DNA from: Alteromonas lipotrueae
GTDB lineage: Bacteria > Pseudomonadota > Gammaproteobacteria > Enterobacterales > Alteromonadaceae
Length of the DNA: 64,000 nt
Assembly (NCBI RefSeq): GCF_019249215.1
Contig: NZ_JAESDI010000002.1
Span: 1-64,000, forward strand
Reading direction: 5' to 3'
Position numbers and translations under genes: made by a program. The stretch's first letter is position 1. Each line of letters begins with the position of its first letter. This document shows positions 36,235-45,633 of this stretch, piece after piece. The notes under the pieces are model-generated. The model saw nothing but the letters and a program-made list of their open reading frames with translations, searched no databases and was not told the origin of the DNA.

Positions 36235-36259
36235 TTGAATATAACAGTGTTATATTCAA
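36235..36259. promoter_or_regulatory. Putative TetR operator 1
   Basis: TTGAATATAACA (36235-36246), G, TGTTATATTCAA (36248-36259) is a perfect 12-bp inverted repeat about a single base, in the divergent promoter region of the monooxygenase operon and the tetR gene. Its core ATAAC-N3-GTTAT recurs in the second palindrome. Confidence 0.75.
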
Positions 36260-36262
36260 CAT

Positions 36263-36279
36263 ATATAACGCCGTTATAT
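36263..36279. promoter_or_regulatory. Putative TetR operator 2
   Basis: ATATAACG (36263-36270), C, CGTTATAT (36272-36279) is a perfect 8-bp inverted repeat with the same ATAAC-N3-GTTAT core as operator 1. Its centre is 24 bp from the other. It lies 26 bp before the tetR ATG, so binding would repress tetR itself. Confidence 0.7.
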
Positions 36280-36304
36280 TGCGCAACATGTAAATTCAAT
36301 GTAA

Positions 36305-36895
36305 ATGAAAAAAGATACTCGTCAGAAAATTTTAGAAGCGGCTTCAACCCTGTTCTTAAAAGGGGGGAGTCACGCGTTAAGCGTACGTGCTATTGCTGAG
36401 GGTGCGGGTATGTCTACGATAGGCATCTACAGCCACTTCAAGGGGAAGCAAGGTATTCTTGATGCCCTGTATATTGAAGGCTTTACCCTTGTTGATGAAA
36501 TGATGAAGCAATCTGAGGGTAGTACCCCATCAGATAGGTTGCTCAATGCCTGTGAACACGTACTTCAATTCTCTGAAGCACATGCAGCGCATTACAATCT
36601 AATATTTGGCTCTAATCTAAAAGATTACACCCCCAACGAAGACGCGATTGCTGCTGGGGAAAAGGCATTTATTACCTTAACTAAAGTGGTATCAGCGATA
36701 ATTAAAAAAGAGATTGCTGTAGAAGAGCGTCAGGATATAGCAATGCAAATATGGGCGTTGTGTCATGGCTATATAAGTTTAAACCAACATGAGATTCGCA
36801 ATAGAATTAATTGGGTAGATTGGAAGACGCGGGCGTTAAATGCTATTCGGCTGCACGTTTACGCGTTGGTAGCTACGCACAACAATAATTCATAA
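36305..36895 (+). CDS. TetR family transcriptional regulator
   Basis: The 196-aa protein has an N-terminal TetR helix-turn-helix (about 5-52: RQKILEAASTLFLKGG, then VRAIAEGAGMSTIGIYSHFKGK) and a helical ligand-binding C-terminal domain. It is divergent from the monooxygenase/DUF2855 operon, with two palindromic sites between, so it most likely represses that operon and itself until a ligand binds (inference from arrangement). Confidence 0.92.
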   Translation: MKKDTRQKILEAASTLFLKGGSHALSVRAIAEGAGMSTIGIYSHFKGKQGILDALYIEGFTLVDEMMKQSEGSTPSDRLLNACEHVLQFSEAHAAHYNLIFGSNLKDYTPNEDAIAAGEKAFITLTKVVSAIIKKEIAVEERQDIAMQIWALCHGYISLNQHEIRNRINWVDWKTRALNAIRLHVYALVATHNNNS

Positions 36896-36910
36896 CAACA
36901 ATACAAAGCG

Positions 36911-36973
36911 GCAACACACAAACCAGCCTATCAAGAGAGTATACTCGAAATAGGTAACAATTTTATGTGTTGC
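36911..36973. repeat. Nested inverted repeats between tetR and yghU
   Basis: Three nested complementary elements share one axis: GCAACACA (36911-36918) with TGTGTTGC (36966-36973), CCTAT (36927-36931) with ATAGG (36950-36954), and the inner palindrome GAGTATACTC (36937-36946). The genes converge here, so the region may fold in both 3' ends. It lacks a T-run, so it is not a classical terminator. Confidence 0.45.
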
Positions 36974-36997
36974 TAACTCTTATCGCTGTTCGAGGGC

Positions 36998-37855
36998 TTA
37001 TTTCACTTCGTTTAGCGCATCATCGATGTCTTTAGCACTATGTCTATTTTTAAGCTGCGCATCCCCCCACGTACGATTAACAATCACCCCTCGCGTTACA
37101 GCAGGGCGCGCCTCAATTTCTGTTGCCCAGCGTAAAAGGTGTTTGTAGTCGTTCACTTGCAAAAAAGTGGCTGCATCATAAAGATTACCGAGTACTAAGT
37201 TGCCATACCATGGCCAAATAGCCATATCAGCAATACTGTACTCCTCTCCGGCAAAATAGGTATTTTTGGCGAGATGTTTGTCTAGCACATCCAGTTCACG
37301 CTTTACTTCCATGGTAAAACGGTTAATGGGATATTCCATTGGGTAGGGCGCATAACTGTAAAAATGCCCAAAACCGCCGCCTAAGTAGGGTGCTGAACCT
37401 ACTTGCCAAAATAACCAGTTGAAACATTCTACTTTTGCAGCAGGATCGGTAGGAATAAATACCGTAAACTTATCCGCTAAGTAACGAAGTATTGAACCCG
37501 ATTCAAACAGCTTCGTTTCTGGTGAAGTGGAAGTATCTACCATGGCTGGAATTTTTGAATTTGGGTTTACGTCAACGAAGCCAGATGAAAATTGATCACC
37601 TTCACCGATATTAACCAACCACGCATCGTAATCAGCGTCAGTAATACCTGCGGCCAAGAGCTCTTCCAACATGATGGTGACTTTTTGTCCATTTGGTGTT
37701 GCCAACGAATAAAGCTGAAGTGGATGCTGGCCTACAGAGCGTTCTTGCTCATGGGTAGCACCCGATACTGGGCGATTGATACTAGCCCACTTGTTACCGT
37801 CATCTTCATTTTGGCTCCATACTTTTGGAGGGGTATAGGTATTACTGTCAGACAT
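36998..37855 (-). CDS. yghU: Glutathione-dependent disulfide-bond oxidoreductase YghU (GST family)
   Basis: The 285-aa protein matches the nu-class glutathione transferase YghU (288 aa in E. coli). It has an N-terminal extension TYTPPKVW, the thioredoxin-like domain with HPLQLYSLATPNGQKVTIMLEE and NPNSKIPAMVD, and a helical C-terminal domain with YSIADMAIWPWYG. These enzymes bind two glutathione molecules and act on disulfides and peroxides. AAGGA lies before the ATG. It is followed by 0.95 kb without a gene on the side of its promoter. Confidence 0.92.
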   Translation of the reverse strand: MSDSNTYTPPKVWSQNEDDGNKWASINRPVSGATHEQERSVGQHPLQLYSLATPNGQKVTIMLEELLAAGITDADYDAWLVNIGEGDQFSSGFVDVNPNSKIPAMVDTSTSPETKLFESGSILRYLADKFTVFIPTDPAAKVECFNWLFWQVGSAPYLGGGFGHFYSYAPYPMEYPINRFTMEVKRELDVLDKHLAKNTYFAGEEYSIADMAIWPWYGNLVLGNLYDAATFLQVNDYKHLLRWATEIEARPAVTRGVIVNRTWGDAQLKNRHSAKDIDDALNEVK

Positions 37856-38077
37856 ATCAGATCCTTTTCTATCGCATTAGCATGATTATAAATTTGATGT
37901 GTGTACTGAATATGGAATTACAATGAGCAGGATTAAGGATATACGACCAAGCGCTTCTCGCTAGGACAGTTCGCAAAGAAGGCAGAATAAAATCGTTTTT
38001 AAACGTATTTTAAACTGCCCCTGCGATAATAAAAGGCGCGCAATCCATTGCCCGCAAACTGTGTGGCCATTTGGTGC

Positions 38078-38111
38078 CTGCTAGTCATAGTGCATTCACT
38101 ATGACTAGCAG
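38078..38111. repeat. 15-bp perfect hairpin, tetraloop CATT
   Basis: CTGCTAGTCATAGTG (38078-38092) and CACTATGACTAGCAG (38097-38111) are perfectly complementary around CATT. It is not followed by Ts on either strand, so it is not a standard terminator. It may be a structured RNA 3' end, a protein-binding palindrome or a remnant of a mobile-element end. Confidence 0.7.
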
Positions 38112-38436
38112 CCCCAGTAACCGAATTCTATTCGAACAAGTACTCAATGTTGCTTGAAAAAGCCTAGTCTTGTTCCAAAGAGGACAATGCATCAAGCAAC
38201 ATGCACGTATTGAAATCGTTCGACATAAGCTCATTATCAAAAATGCTTCTGGTAAAATTCCTTACTATTGCAAACATAAGCTTCCTCCCTGTGGGTATTG
38301 GGTTAACTCACAATACCGATGCTGTTATTACCGTGTTTCCAGTGCCGTGTTCCAAATACTATACAACTAGCATTACGATGCATTAAACCAAGCGATGCCC
38401 AAACTTATTAGGCTTAAAGCCCCCTTCCTCTTTTAA

Positions 38437-38601
38437 AGAGTACTACTTAAAAGGCGCGAGGCTGAGCTAGGCGAACCGACCAACGTAATGGAGCGGTTGC
38501 TGGCTTTCTAACTTGGAGCCCTACTAGGGTTCTTACCCGAACTTCTTAAGCTAAGCAGCATTTATGCCATCACAACAAATCAAATAATATCAATAACTTA
38601 A
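38437..38601 (+). pseudogene. Possible remnant of a small ORF interrupted by one stop
   Basis: One frame reads RVLLKRREAELGEPTNV, then MERLLAF from the ATG at 38488, an in-frame TAA at 38509-38511, then LGALLGFLPELLKLSSIY and on to a TAA at 38599-38601. The amphipathic stretch around the stop is protein-like and recalls small holin-type or phage membrane-active proteins. The evidence is thin: no ribosome site was found and no homologue was checked. Confidence 0.25.
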
Positions 38602-38744
38602 TAGGAATATGAAATTAGGAAAGATAGGGGGGACTGAGAAAATGTTGCACTCTCGCAACACTTTATTACTGACGTGGAGAATAGCTGGAACTTGTAGTGA
38701 AAAGAGTAAGTACATGTGAGCTAGAAAAAGCTACCAGAAGAAAC

Positions 38745-38767
38745 AAAAAAGCAGCCCTAGGGCTGCT
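38745..38767 (-). terminator. Intrinsic terminator of maeA
   Basis: AGCAGCCCTAGGGCTGCT (38750-38767) is a perfect palindrome. On the minus strand it is followed by T6 (complement of 38745-38750). It lies 38 bp beyond the maeA stop. Confidence 0.9.
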
Positions 38768-38804
38768 ATCGTATACTTGAACAAACGCGTGCAAAGATAC
38801 TTAT

Positions 38805-40496
38805 TTAAATACTCACGCGCTTATATGGTCTGTATTCAGCTTTCCAGAAATTACGTTCAATATGGTCATTCAACGCATCGTCTGACATCTCAAGGGCTAG
38901 CCCTTGCGCCATTGCGACCTTACCTACTTCAAAGGCTATTTTACGGCTAAGCTCAGCAATAGCACCCAATGGTGGTAATAAGGAACCTTCACCTGTGTTT
39001 ACCAAAGGCGACGCGTCTGCAAGTGCGTTACTTGCCGCCATCAGCATTTCATCACTAATTAATTTTGCTTTTGCAGCAACCACACCAAGGCCTATGCCAG
39101 GGAAAATATACGAGTTGTTACACTGGGCAATGGTAAATACTTTACCTTTGTATTCAACTGGCTTGAACGGGCTTCCCGTTGCAATAACCACTTCGCCATC
39201 GGTCCATTCAATAACCTGCTCTGGTCGTGCTTCAACCTGACGAGACGGGTTACTTAATGGAAAGATAATCGGTAGCTCACAGTTTTGCTTCATGGCGCGA
39301 ACCACCTGCTCAGTGAACAAACCAGGTTGCCCCGATACCCCAATAAGAATATCTGGCTTGGCACAGTGCATAACATCAAGTAGCGATGCGTAATCGCCGC
39401 TAAAAGTCCAAGTTTCAAGGTCGACTAACTGCTGATTGAGCTTTTGCTGGAAATCGCGTAGGCCTTCCATACCTTCGGTCACTAGGCCAAAGCGGTCTAC
39501 CATGAAGACTTGCTTACGCGCCTGCGCATCGCTAATACCTTCATGCACCATTTGCTGAATAAGCATCTCAGCAATACCACAGCCGGCTGAACCTGCCCCA
39601 ACAAACACCACTTTCATGTCAGATAACTTTTGTTGTTTCATGCGACATGCCGCTAAAATAGTGCCTAACGTAACCGCAGCAGTACCTTGAATATCGTCGT
39701 TAAAGCAACACACTTGATTGCGATAGCGGTTCAGCAAAGGCATCGCATTAGGTTGTGCGAAATCTTCAAACTGAATCATTACTTCAGGCCAGCGGCGTTT
39801 TACAGCCTGAATGAACATATCGACAAATTCATCGTAGTCTTCTTGCCCAATACGAGGGTGACGTGCCCCCATATACATAGGGTCGTTGAGCAACTTCTCG
39901 TTGTTAGTTCCCACATCAAGCATAACGGGCAAGGTATACGCAGGGCTAATACCACCACAAGCGGTATATAGCGAAAGCTTACCAATCGGTATACCCATTC
40001 CACCAATGCCTTGATCGCCAAGGCCAAGAATGCGTTCGCCATCAGTCACTACAATCACTTTGACTTTACGCTTGGTGGCATTACGAACAATGTCATCTAT
40101 TTGGTGGCGCTCTTCCCACGATACAAACAGCCCGCGCGAACTACGATAAATGTCCGAGAACTGCTCACAAGCATCACCCACTGTTGGGGTGTATATAATT
40201 GGCATCATCTCATCAATATGTTTTTGAATAAGACGATAAAACAGGGTTTCGTTGTTATCTTGAATGGCGCGTAAATAGATATGCTTGTTCAGTACTTCGT
40301 CGAAGCTACTGTATTGCATGTACGCACGCTCAACTTGCTCTTCAATACTTTCGTAACGAGGCGGTACTAAGCCCGTTAAGTTAAATGCAGCGCGCTCTCT
40401 CGAGGTAAATGCACTGCCCTTATTTAACAGGGGCGTTTCCAACAGCGAGGGTCCAGCATGAGGAATATAAAGATATCGATTTGAATCTTCTGACAT
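38805..40496 (-). CDS. maeA: NAD-dependent malic enzyme
   Basis: MaeA decarboxylates malate to pyruvate, producing NADH. The 563-aa protein follows E. coli MaeA/Sfc[25 protein letters not shown] at the N-terminus, [14 protein letters not shown], the nucleotide-binding [16 protein letters not shown], and FCLSNPS-type [11 protein letters not shown]. The ATG at 40496 is chosen to match the family; a TTG nine codons upstream is less likely. It ends in a strong terminator and lies downstream of mrcA. Confidence 0.96.
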   Translation of the reverse strand: MSEDSNRYLYIPHAGPSLLETPLLNKGSAFTSRERAAFNLTGLVPPRYESIEEQVERAYMQYSSFDEVLNKHIYLRAIQDNNETLFYRLIQKHIDEMMPIIYTPTVGDACEQFSDIYRSSRGLFVSWEERHQIDDIVRNATKRKVKVIVVTDGERILGLGDQGIGGMGIPIGKLSLYTACGGISPAYTLPVMLDVGTNNEKLLNDPMYMGARHPRIGQEDYDEFVDMFIQAVKRRWPEVMIQFEDFAQPNAMPLLNRYRNQVCCFNDDIQGTAAVTLGTILAACRMKQQKLSDMKVVFVGAGSAGCGIAEMLIQQMVHEGISDAQARKQVFMVDRFGLVTEGMEGLRDFQQKLNQQLVDLETWTFSGDYASLLDVMHCAKPDILIGVSGQPGLFTEQVVRAMKQNCELPIIFPLSNPSRQVEARPEQVIEWTDGEVVIATGSPFKPVEYKGKVFTIAQCNNSYIFPGIGLGVVAAKAKLISDEMLMAASNALADASPLVNTGEGSLLPPLGAIAELSRKIAFEVGKVAMAQGLALEMSDDALNDHIERNFWKAEYRPYKRVSI

Positions 40497-40543
40497 GGGT
40501 AATCCGGTTTTATTTACAGGCAATTACTTAGCTGCAACCTGAT

Positions 40544-40566
40544 AAGCGTGCTTTTGCACGCTTTTT
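40544..40566. terminator. Hairpin between mrcA and maeA
   Basis: AAGCGTGC (40544-40551) and GCACGCTT (40556-40563) form an 8-bp stem with a TTTT loop. The clean T5 tract lies on the plus strand (40562-40566), while both flanking genes run on the minus strand, where the tail is only TTATC. It may weakly terminate mrcA or stop antisense transcription. Confidence 0.5.
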
Positions 40567-40567
40567 A

Positions 40568-43246
40568 TTAAAATATTTCTTCAGGCTCTGGCGTCGTCGT
40601 TTTATTTTGCGAGGCAGGGTCGACCACTTCATCATCAAGAACATATGAGGTGGGTTCAGTGCCTTGCAAGAAATATTCGAACAGTGTCGTATGGTCTGTC
40701 CTTCGGGTCAACTTCCCACTGGTACGATCAATGCGGACACGCACTATTTTTTCAGGTACAGGAATAGGTGAATGAGGCTTTTCTGCCAATGCATATTCCA
40801 TAAATCTTATCCATGCCGGACCGGCCGCTTTTGCCCCGTCTTCGGTACCAATTAACGCATTACCAATCCAATTGAATTTTTCAGGGTTGCGATTAACGAG
40901 GTTTTGATTGCGAGTAGCACGGCCAAGTTGTCTTCCCATGTTGTCAAAACCAACCCAAGCGGTCGCGACGATATCTTTTTGGAAACCACTGAACCATGTA
41001 TCTCTTGAATCGTTCGTGGTACCTGTTTTACCTGCAATATCGGTGCGCTGCAGAATATTTCGTGCACGCCAACCTGTACCAAGCCAATAAGTCTTCTTAC
41101 TCCAATTCCCATTAGCACGGACACCGGTACGCATCATCTCACCTACCAAGAAGGCATTTTGTGCGGTAATGACTTGGGGTGCACTCTGCTGTTCCGTTGT
41201 TTCGCTCTGTGCTAGCAATACATCTTTATTAAGCTGGGCTTCGAGTAAGGCTTCAACATCAACATCGTTATTGTCTAAATCGTTTTCTACATCACTTTCC
41301 GGATAGCTTTCAGGCGCATGAGCCTTGGTGCAGTTATCGCATGCCCAAACAGGGTTAGCTTCCCACAACACTTGATTATGTTCATCCAGCACTTTAGCAA
41401 TAAAGTGAGGGTTTACTAAGTAGCCGCCATTAGCAATAACTGACATACCACGAACCACTTCTAGCGGTGTATGAGAGCTAGACCCTAACGATACGGTTTC
41501 GTCTAATGGAATATCGTCTGGATCGAAACCAAAGCGAGTCAGATAGTCTGCCGCTTTACGAAGCCCAACACCCCGCAGTAGACGAACTGACACTACATTC
41601 TTCGATTTACCCAAGGCTTTACGCATACGAATAGGACCATCGTACTCCGCCGGTGAGTTTTGAGGGCGCCAAGCAACACCGGTTGCCGCATTCCATTGAT
41701 TGATAGGGGCATCATTAATAATAGAAGCGAGGGTATAGCCGCTGTCTATCGCCGCAGAATAAATAAAGGGCTTAATGTTAGAGCCTACTTGTCGTTTTGC
41801 TTGCGTCGCACGATTAAACTGGCTTTGGTAAAAACTGTATCCACCGACTACCGCTTCAACCGCACCATTTTTTGGATTAAGCGCAATAAACGCCCCGCTC
41901 ACTTCTGGCAATTGCGCGATACGCCATGCGTCGTCTTGTTCACGAACATAAATTACCGCACCAGGTTGGGTGATATCTGAGGCTGTTTCGGGCTCGCTAC
42001 CTTGCCTAAAGTCGGTGATATATCGTCTCGCCCAGTCTAAACCTTCCCAAGTGATCGTTCGCTTCTCGCCGTTTACATCAAGCACATCAATAGATTGATC
42101 AGCGGCCAAAAGTACAACTGCAGGCACAAGAGGCTTAATATATGGCACTCGTGACAACGCAGAAAGCATCTCGCGCTCGCTCCAGTCACTGGCGAGCAAC
42201 TTTTCACTTACGTCAAAATCTAAAGAAAGCTGAGGTACTGGCTCATCTTGGCTCTCTGGCGAAGGGGCGTCCCACAAATAGCCAAGCGGCCCTTTGTAAC
42301 CATGGCGCTCATCGTAGTCGTGTAGATTCCTTACCACCGCGCGCTGAGCAGCGAGTTGTAAGTCGGAACCCGCGGTCGCGTAAACCTGATAGCCGCCTGT
42401 CTCCGCTTCATCTTTACCGTAAATATCGACCATTTCGTTATAGATGATGTCGGCTAAATAAGGTGCATCCACTTCAATTTCAGCCCCATGCTTACGTGCA
42501 GTTATAGGCGCGCTTGCCGCATTATCAAAGTCCACTTTAGATATGTATTTTTCATCAAGCATGCGCAGCAACACCACGCGGCGACGGCCTGCTGATGCTT
42601 CAGGGTCAGTAATAGGGTTTAGCGCTGAAGGCGCTTTTGGAAGGCCTGCAATAGTGGCAAGTTGTGCCAAAGTGAGTTCATTAAGAGATTTACCATAATA
42701 CACTTGGGCAGCGGCACCAAAACCAAACGAACGATGGCCTAGCTCAACTTTATTTAAATAGAGTTCAAGGATCTCTTCTTTACTGAGTTCCTGCTCCATG
42801 TGCCACGCGATAAATATCTCTTTTACCTTACGAATATACGTTTTTTCTCGACTTAAAAAGAAGCCTCGAGCAAGCTGCATTGTTAATGTACTCGCCCCCT
42901 GCCTTTTTTCTCCCGTAATAATTAAACTTAACGCAGCACGGGCAATTCCAATGGGGTCAATTCCGTGATGTTCAAAGAAGCGACTGTCTTCGGTTGCCAA
43001 TATTGCGTGGATTAATTGTTCAGGAACTTCCTCAAGTTTTACGGGTATCCGCCGTTTAACGCCATATTGGGAAATTAATTTTCCATCATGAGTATATATC
43101 TGCATGGGCGTTTGGAGTCTAACATCCTTAAGTACAGTAACGCTTGGTAGGTTAGGTTTGATATAAAAGTAAATACCAACAAGCGCGACACACCCAATAA
43201 GGCCTGAGATGACAAAGAATAATAATAACGGTTTAATGTACTTCAC
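40568..43246 (-). CDS. mrcA: Penicillin-binding protein 1A (class A)
   Basis: PBP1A polymerises and cross-links peptidoglycan. The 892-aa protein has a short cytoplasmic start and one transmembrane helix (about 7-29). A glycosyltransferase domain follows, with LATEDSRFFEHHGIDPIGI, then RQGASTLTMQLARGFFLSREKT. The transpeptidase domain has SxxK in GSNIKPFIYSA, a KSKNVVS-type SxN region and KTGTTND. The start is GTG at 43246. It is divergent from pilM, the usual gammaproteobacterial arrangement. Confidence 0.96.
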   Translation of the reverse strand: MKYIKPLLLFFVISGLIGCVALVGIYFYIKPNLPSVTVLKDVRLQTPMQIYTHDGKLISQYGVKRRIPVKLEEVPEQLIHAILATEDSRFFEHHGIDPIGIARAALSLIITGEKRQGASTLTMQLARGFFLSREKTYIRKVKEIFIAWHMEQELSKEEILELYLNKVELGHRSFGFGAAAQVYYGKSLNELTLAQLATIAGLPKAPSALNPITDPEASAGRRRVVLLRMLDEKYISKVDFDNAASAPITARKHGAEIEVDAPYLADIIYNEMVDIYGKDEAETGGYQVYATAGSDLQLAAQRAVVRNLHDYDERHGYKGPLGYLWDAPSPESQDEPVPQLSLDFDVSEKLLASDWSEREMLSALSRVPYIKPLVPAVVLLAADQSIDVLDVNGEKRTITWEGLDWARRYITDFRQGSEPETASDITQPGAVIYVREQDDAWRIAQLPEVSGAFIALNPKNGAVEAVVGGYSFYQSQFNRATQAKRQVGSNIKPFIYSAAIDSGYTLASIINDAPINQWNAATGVAWRPQNSPAEYDGPIRMRKALGKSKNVVSVRLLRGVGLRKAADYLTRFGFDPDDIPLDETVSLGSSSHTPLEVVRGMSVIANGGYLVNPHFIAKVLDEHNQVLWEANPVWACDNCTKAHAPESYPESDVENDLDNNDVDVEALLEAQLNKDVLLAQSETTEQQSAPQVITAQNAFLVGEMMRTGVRANGNWSKKTYWLGTGWRARNILQRTDIAGKTGTTNDSRDTWFSGFQKDIVATAWVGFDNMGRQLGRATRNQNLVNRNPEKFNWIGNALIGTEDGAKAAGPAWIRFMEYALAEKPHSPIPVPEKIVRVRIDRTSGKLTRRTDHTTLFEYFLQGTEPTSYVLDDEVVDPASQNKTTTPEPEEIF

Positions 43247-43385
43247 AATTTAAGGATACCAAGGCATTTTTGCGAAAATGACGTATATTTTCATACGTAT
43301 GTGTTATCAATAGAACCATACGCACAATAAAAACTGAGTAATATTGTACTTTAGAGCAACTACCATTGAAACCGGACACTTGTAA

Positions 43386-44453
43386 ATGAAATCGCTGTTC
43401 AAGAAAAAGATGCCTCCCATTGTGGGTTTAGACATAGGCACACGTCAAATAAAAGCGGTATGGCTAGAACCTTCAGTCAATGGCTATATGCTTCAAGGCT
43501 ATGCTTGTGAATCTATCAATAAAGTGGCTTTTTCTGAGCGAGATATTAAAGATTACGAGGCGGTAAGTTTAGCACTTAAAAAAGTACGTAACAGCTTAAA
43601 AACTAAAATAAAGCAAGCTAATGTAGCGGTAGCGGGTACATCAGTAATCAGTAAAATCGTTTATATGGAGCCAGACCAAAACGATTATGAACTTGAAAGC
43701 CAGATAGAAATTGAAGCGGACAGCCTCATTCCTTTTCCCCTTGAAGATGTTTATATAGACTTTGAAGAACTAGGCCCAAGTGAAACACATTCTGGCAAGG
43801 TCAATGTTCTGTTGACGGCCGCACACAAAGATTTAGTAGATAGCCGATTGCTACTGTCCCGCGAAGCCGATTTCGAACCTAAAATTGTTGATGTGGAAAA
43901 TTACGCAATTGGAAACGCTATCGACTTTTTCTATAACGGAAAAGTGGAAGATGAAACCATTTGCGCCATTAATGTAGGTGCCTCATTACTTCAAGTTAGC
44001 GTGGTACGTAACGGCAATGTTGTCTATACAAAAGAGCATGCGTTCGGGCTAAATAACTTAGTCAACGACATTAGCGCTATTCAAATGATTGAGCGTGATG
44101 AAGCCGAGCGTCTATTGATGGACGAGTCATCGTCTGACAGTTGGTTAGACGAAGTGTTACCTATCTTTGCCGCTAATTTACAGCAGAACATCAATCGTGC
44201 ATTGCAAATGTACATGACGACATTTCATGTTGACCGGCCTGCGAAAATTTTACTTTGCGGCGGCGCTGCCACCATCCAACCTTTGGTCGATATTTTACGC
44301 CAAGACTTGGGCCTACACGTTGATGTATTCGACCCCTTTTTGGGCATGACCATGAACCCTAAGTTAGATTCCCAGCGGTTACGTCGTATCGCCCCACAGC
44401 TAACTATTGCCGCGGGCCTTGCTAGCCGGAGTTTCACATCATGGCACATGTAA
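43386..44453 (+). CDS. pilM: Type IV pilus assembly protein PilM
   Basis: This is a cytoplasmic actin-like protein of the inner-membrane pilus alignment complex. The 355-aa protein has the ATPase-fold motifs PPIVGLDIGTRQIKAVWLE near the N-terminus and ILLCGGAATIQPLVDIL late. PilM binds the N-terminal tail of PilN, encoded by the next gene, which it overlaps by 13 bp. It is the first gene of pilMNOPQ. Confidence 0.96.
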   Translation: MKSLFKKKMPPIVGLDIGTRQIKAVWLEPSVNGYMLQGYACESINKVAFSERDIKDYEAVSLALKKVRNSLKTKIKQANVAVAGTSVISKIVYMEPDQNDYELESQIEIEADSLIPFPLEDVYIDFEELGPSETHSGKVNVLLTAAHKDLVDSRLLLSREADFEPKIVDVENYAIGNAIDFFYNGKVEDETICAINVGASLLQVSVVRNGNVVYTKEHAFGLNNLVNDISAIQMIERDEAERLLMDESSSDSWLDEVLPIFAANLQQNINRALQMYMTTFHVDRPAKILLCGGAATIQPLVDILRQDLGLHVDVFDPFLGMTMNPKLDSQRLRRIAPQLTIAAGLASRSFTSWHM

Positions 44454-45025
44454 ACTTACTTCCTTGGCGCGAGCAGCGACGCCAACATCAAAAGCAGCAG
44501 TATTTGATGGGTCTGCTAGCCGTTGCTGCTATCGTGGGGTTAATTTTTTGGTTTATCGGTCAGGCCATCGACCAACAAATTAATCATCAGAATTCTAGGA
44601 ACCAGTTTCTTGAGCGCGAGATTGCCTTATTAGATGCGAAAATAGCAGATATAAAGAATATTAAAGAAAGTAAAAATGCGATTGAACAACGCATGGCCCT
44701 CATTGAACAACTACAGGCTAGCCGAAATGTAGCGGCCATTATATTTGATGAGTTGGCCAAAATCGTACCTGTGGGTGTGACCTTTCAATCCATGAAGCGC
44801 ATGGGAAATAAGTTAGAAATTGAAGGCGTTAGTGATTCAAATAACCGACTTTCTGATTTCATGCGTTCATTAGATAACTCTGATGTTTTTGTTGGAGCAG
44901 AATTATCGTCAATAAAAGCAGACACCAATGCCTCGCGCGCGATTAGCACCTTCACGCTTACCTTTATGGTTAGCGCTTCGGTATCACCGTTGAAGCAAGG
45001 CGCTGAAGGGAAGACTAATAAATGA
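44441..45025 (+). CDS. pilN: Type IV pilus assembly protein PilN
   Basis: The 194-aa inner-membrane protein begins with the PilM-binding INLLPWR-type motif HVNLLPWREQRR. One transmembrane helix (about 24-43), a coiled-coil and a periplasmic ferredoxin-like domain follow. It forms heterodimers with PilO. It overlaps pilM by 13 bp and pilO by 4 bp. Confidence 0.95.
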   Translation: MAHVNLLPWREQRRQHQKQQYLMGLLAVAAIVGLIFWFIGQAIDQQINHQNSRNQFLEREIALLDAKIADIKNIKESKNAIEQRMALIEQLQASRNVAAIIFDELAKIVPVGVTFQSMKRMGNKLEIEGVSDSNNRLSDFMRSLDNSDVFVGAELSSIKADTNASRAISTFTLTFMVSASVSPLKQGAEGKTNK

Positions 45026-45633
45026 AATTTGATGTAGAAAAGCTCAAAGAACTCAATGAGCTAGACTTTGAACAAATTGCTATTTGGCCCAATGAAGTAC
45101 GCATAGTGGTTGCTGCCTTCGTGGCAATCTTAATTGGCGCGCTTAGCTATTATCTGCTTATAAGCCCTAAACTGCCTATCCTTGATACGGCCGAGTTAAA
45201 AGAACAAGAGCTGAAACTGCAATATGAAGCCAAGTACCGCATTGCGGTAAATGAAGAAGCGTACCGAGAACAGCTTGCCCAACTGGAAGATGACTTTTCT
45301 TCCATGCTGAAAAGCTTACCTACCAGCAATGAAACCCCAGGTTTGCTAGACGATATAACCTATGTAGGCACATCATCTGGGCTTACCTTTAAATTATTGA
45401 ACTGGCAACAAGAAGTACCTAAAGAGTTTTACACCGAACTGCCTATTGAAATTGAAGTCAGTGGCGGATATCACCACTTTGGAGAATTTGTCTCCAAAGT
45501 GGCTGGACTTTCTCGTATTGTCACCTTACATGATTTCGATATTTTACGAGATAGCAATGGGCTCACATTGCAACTGCAAGCGAAAACCTACCGCTCAGAA
45601 AACAGTACCGGAATAAGCGGAGGATCTCAGTGA
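45022..45633 (+). CDS. pilO: Type IV pilus assembly protein PilO
   Basis: The 203-aa inner-membrane protein has one transmembrane helix (about 29-49), a short coiled-coil with Glu/Gln-rich heptads, and a periplasmic domain with LPIEIEVSGGYHHFGEFVSKVAGLSRIV, the PilO signature. It is the partner of PilN. ATGA overlaps both upstream and downstream genes. Confidence 0.95.
   Translation: MKFDVEKLKELNELDFEQIAIWPNEVRIVVAAFVAILIGALSYYLLISPKLPILDTAELKEQELKLQYEAKYRIAVNEEAYREQLAQLEDDFSSMLKSLPTSNETPGLLDDITYVGTSSGLTFKLLNWQQEVPKEFYTELPIEIEVSGGYHHFGEFVSKVAGLSRIVTLHDFDILRDSNGLTLQLQAKTYRSENSTGISGGSQ

Larger units (their letters stand above)
37856..38804. other. 949-bp gene-poor region between yghU and maeA
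   Basis: It contains the yghU promoter area, a 15-bp perfect hairpin (38078-38111), a possible decayed small ORF (38437-38601), a 6-bp hairpin TGTTGC/GCAACA (38643-38660) and the maeA terminator (38745-38767). Two overlapping short frames at 38170-38386 have Cys/Tyr-rich or irregular composition and no ribosome site, so I do not call them. No tRNA or transposase was recognised. Confidence 0.6.

Noticed and set aside
38170..38386. Two overlapping frames of 66 and 61 codons in the yghU-maeA gap
   Set aside because: No ribosome-binding site, unusual Cys/Tyr-rich or irregular composition and mutual overlap; they look like chance frames.
38643..38660. Hairpin TGTTGC/GCAACA as a terminator
   Set aside because: The 6-bp stem has no T-run and is not at a gene end; a strong terminator for maeA is nearby.
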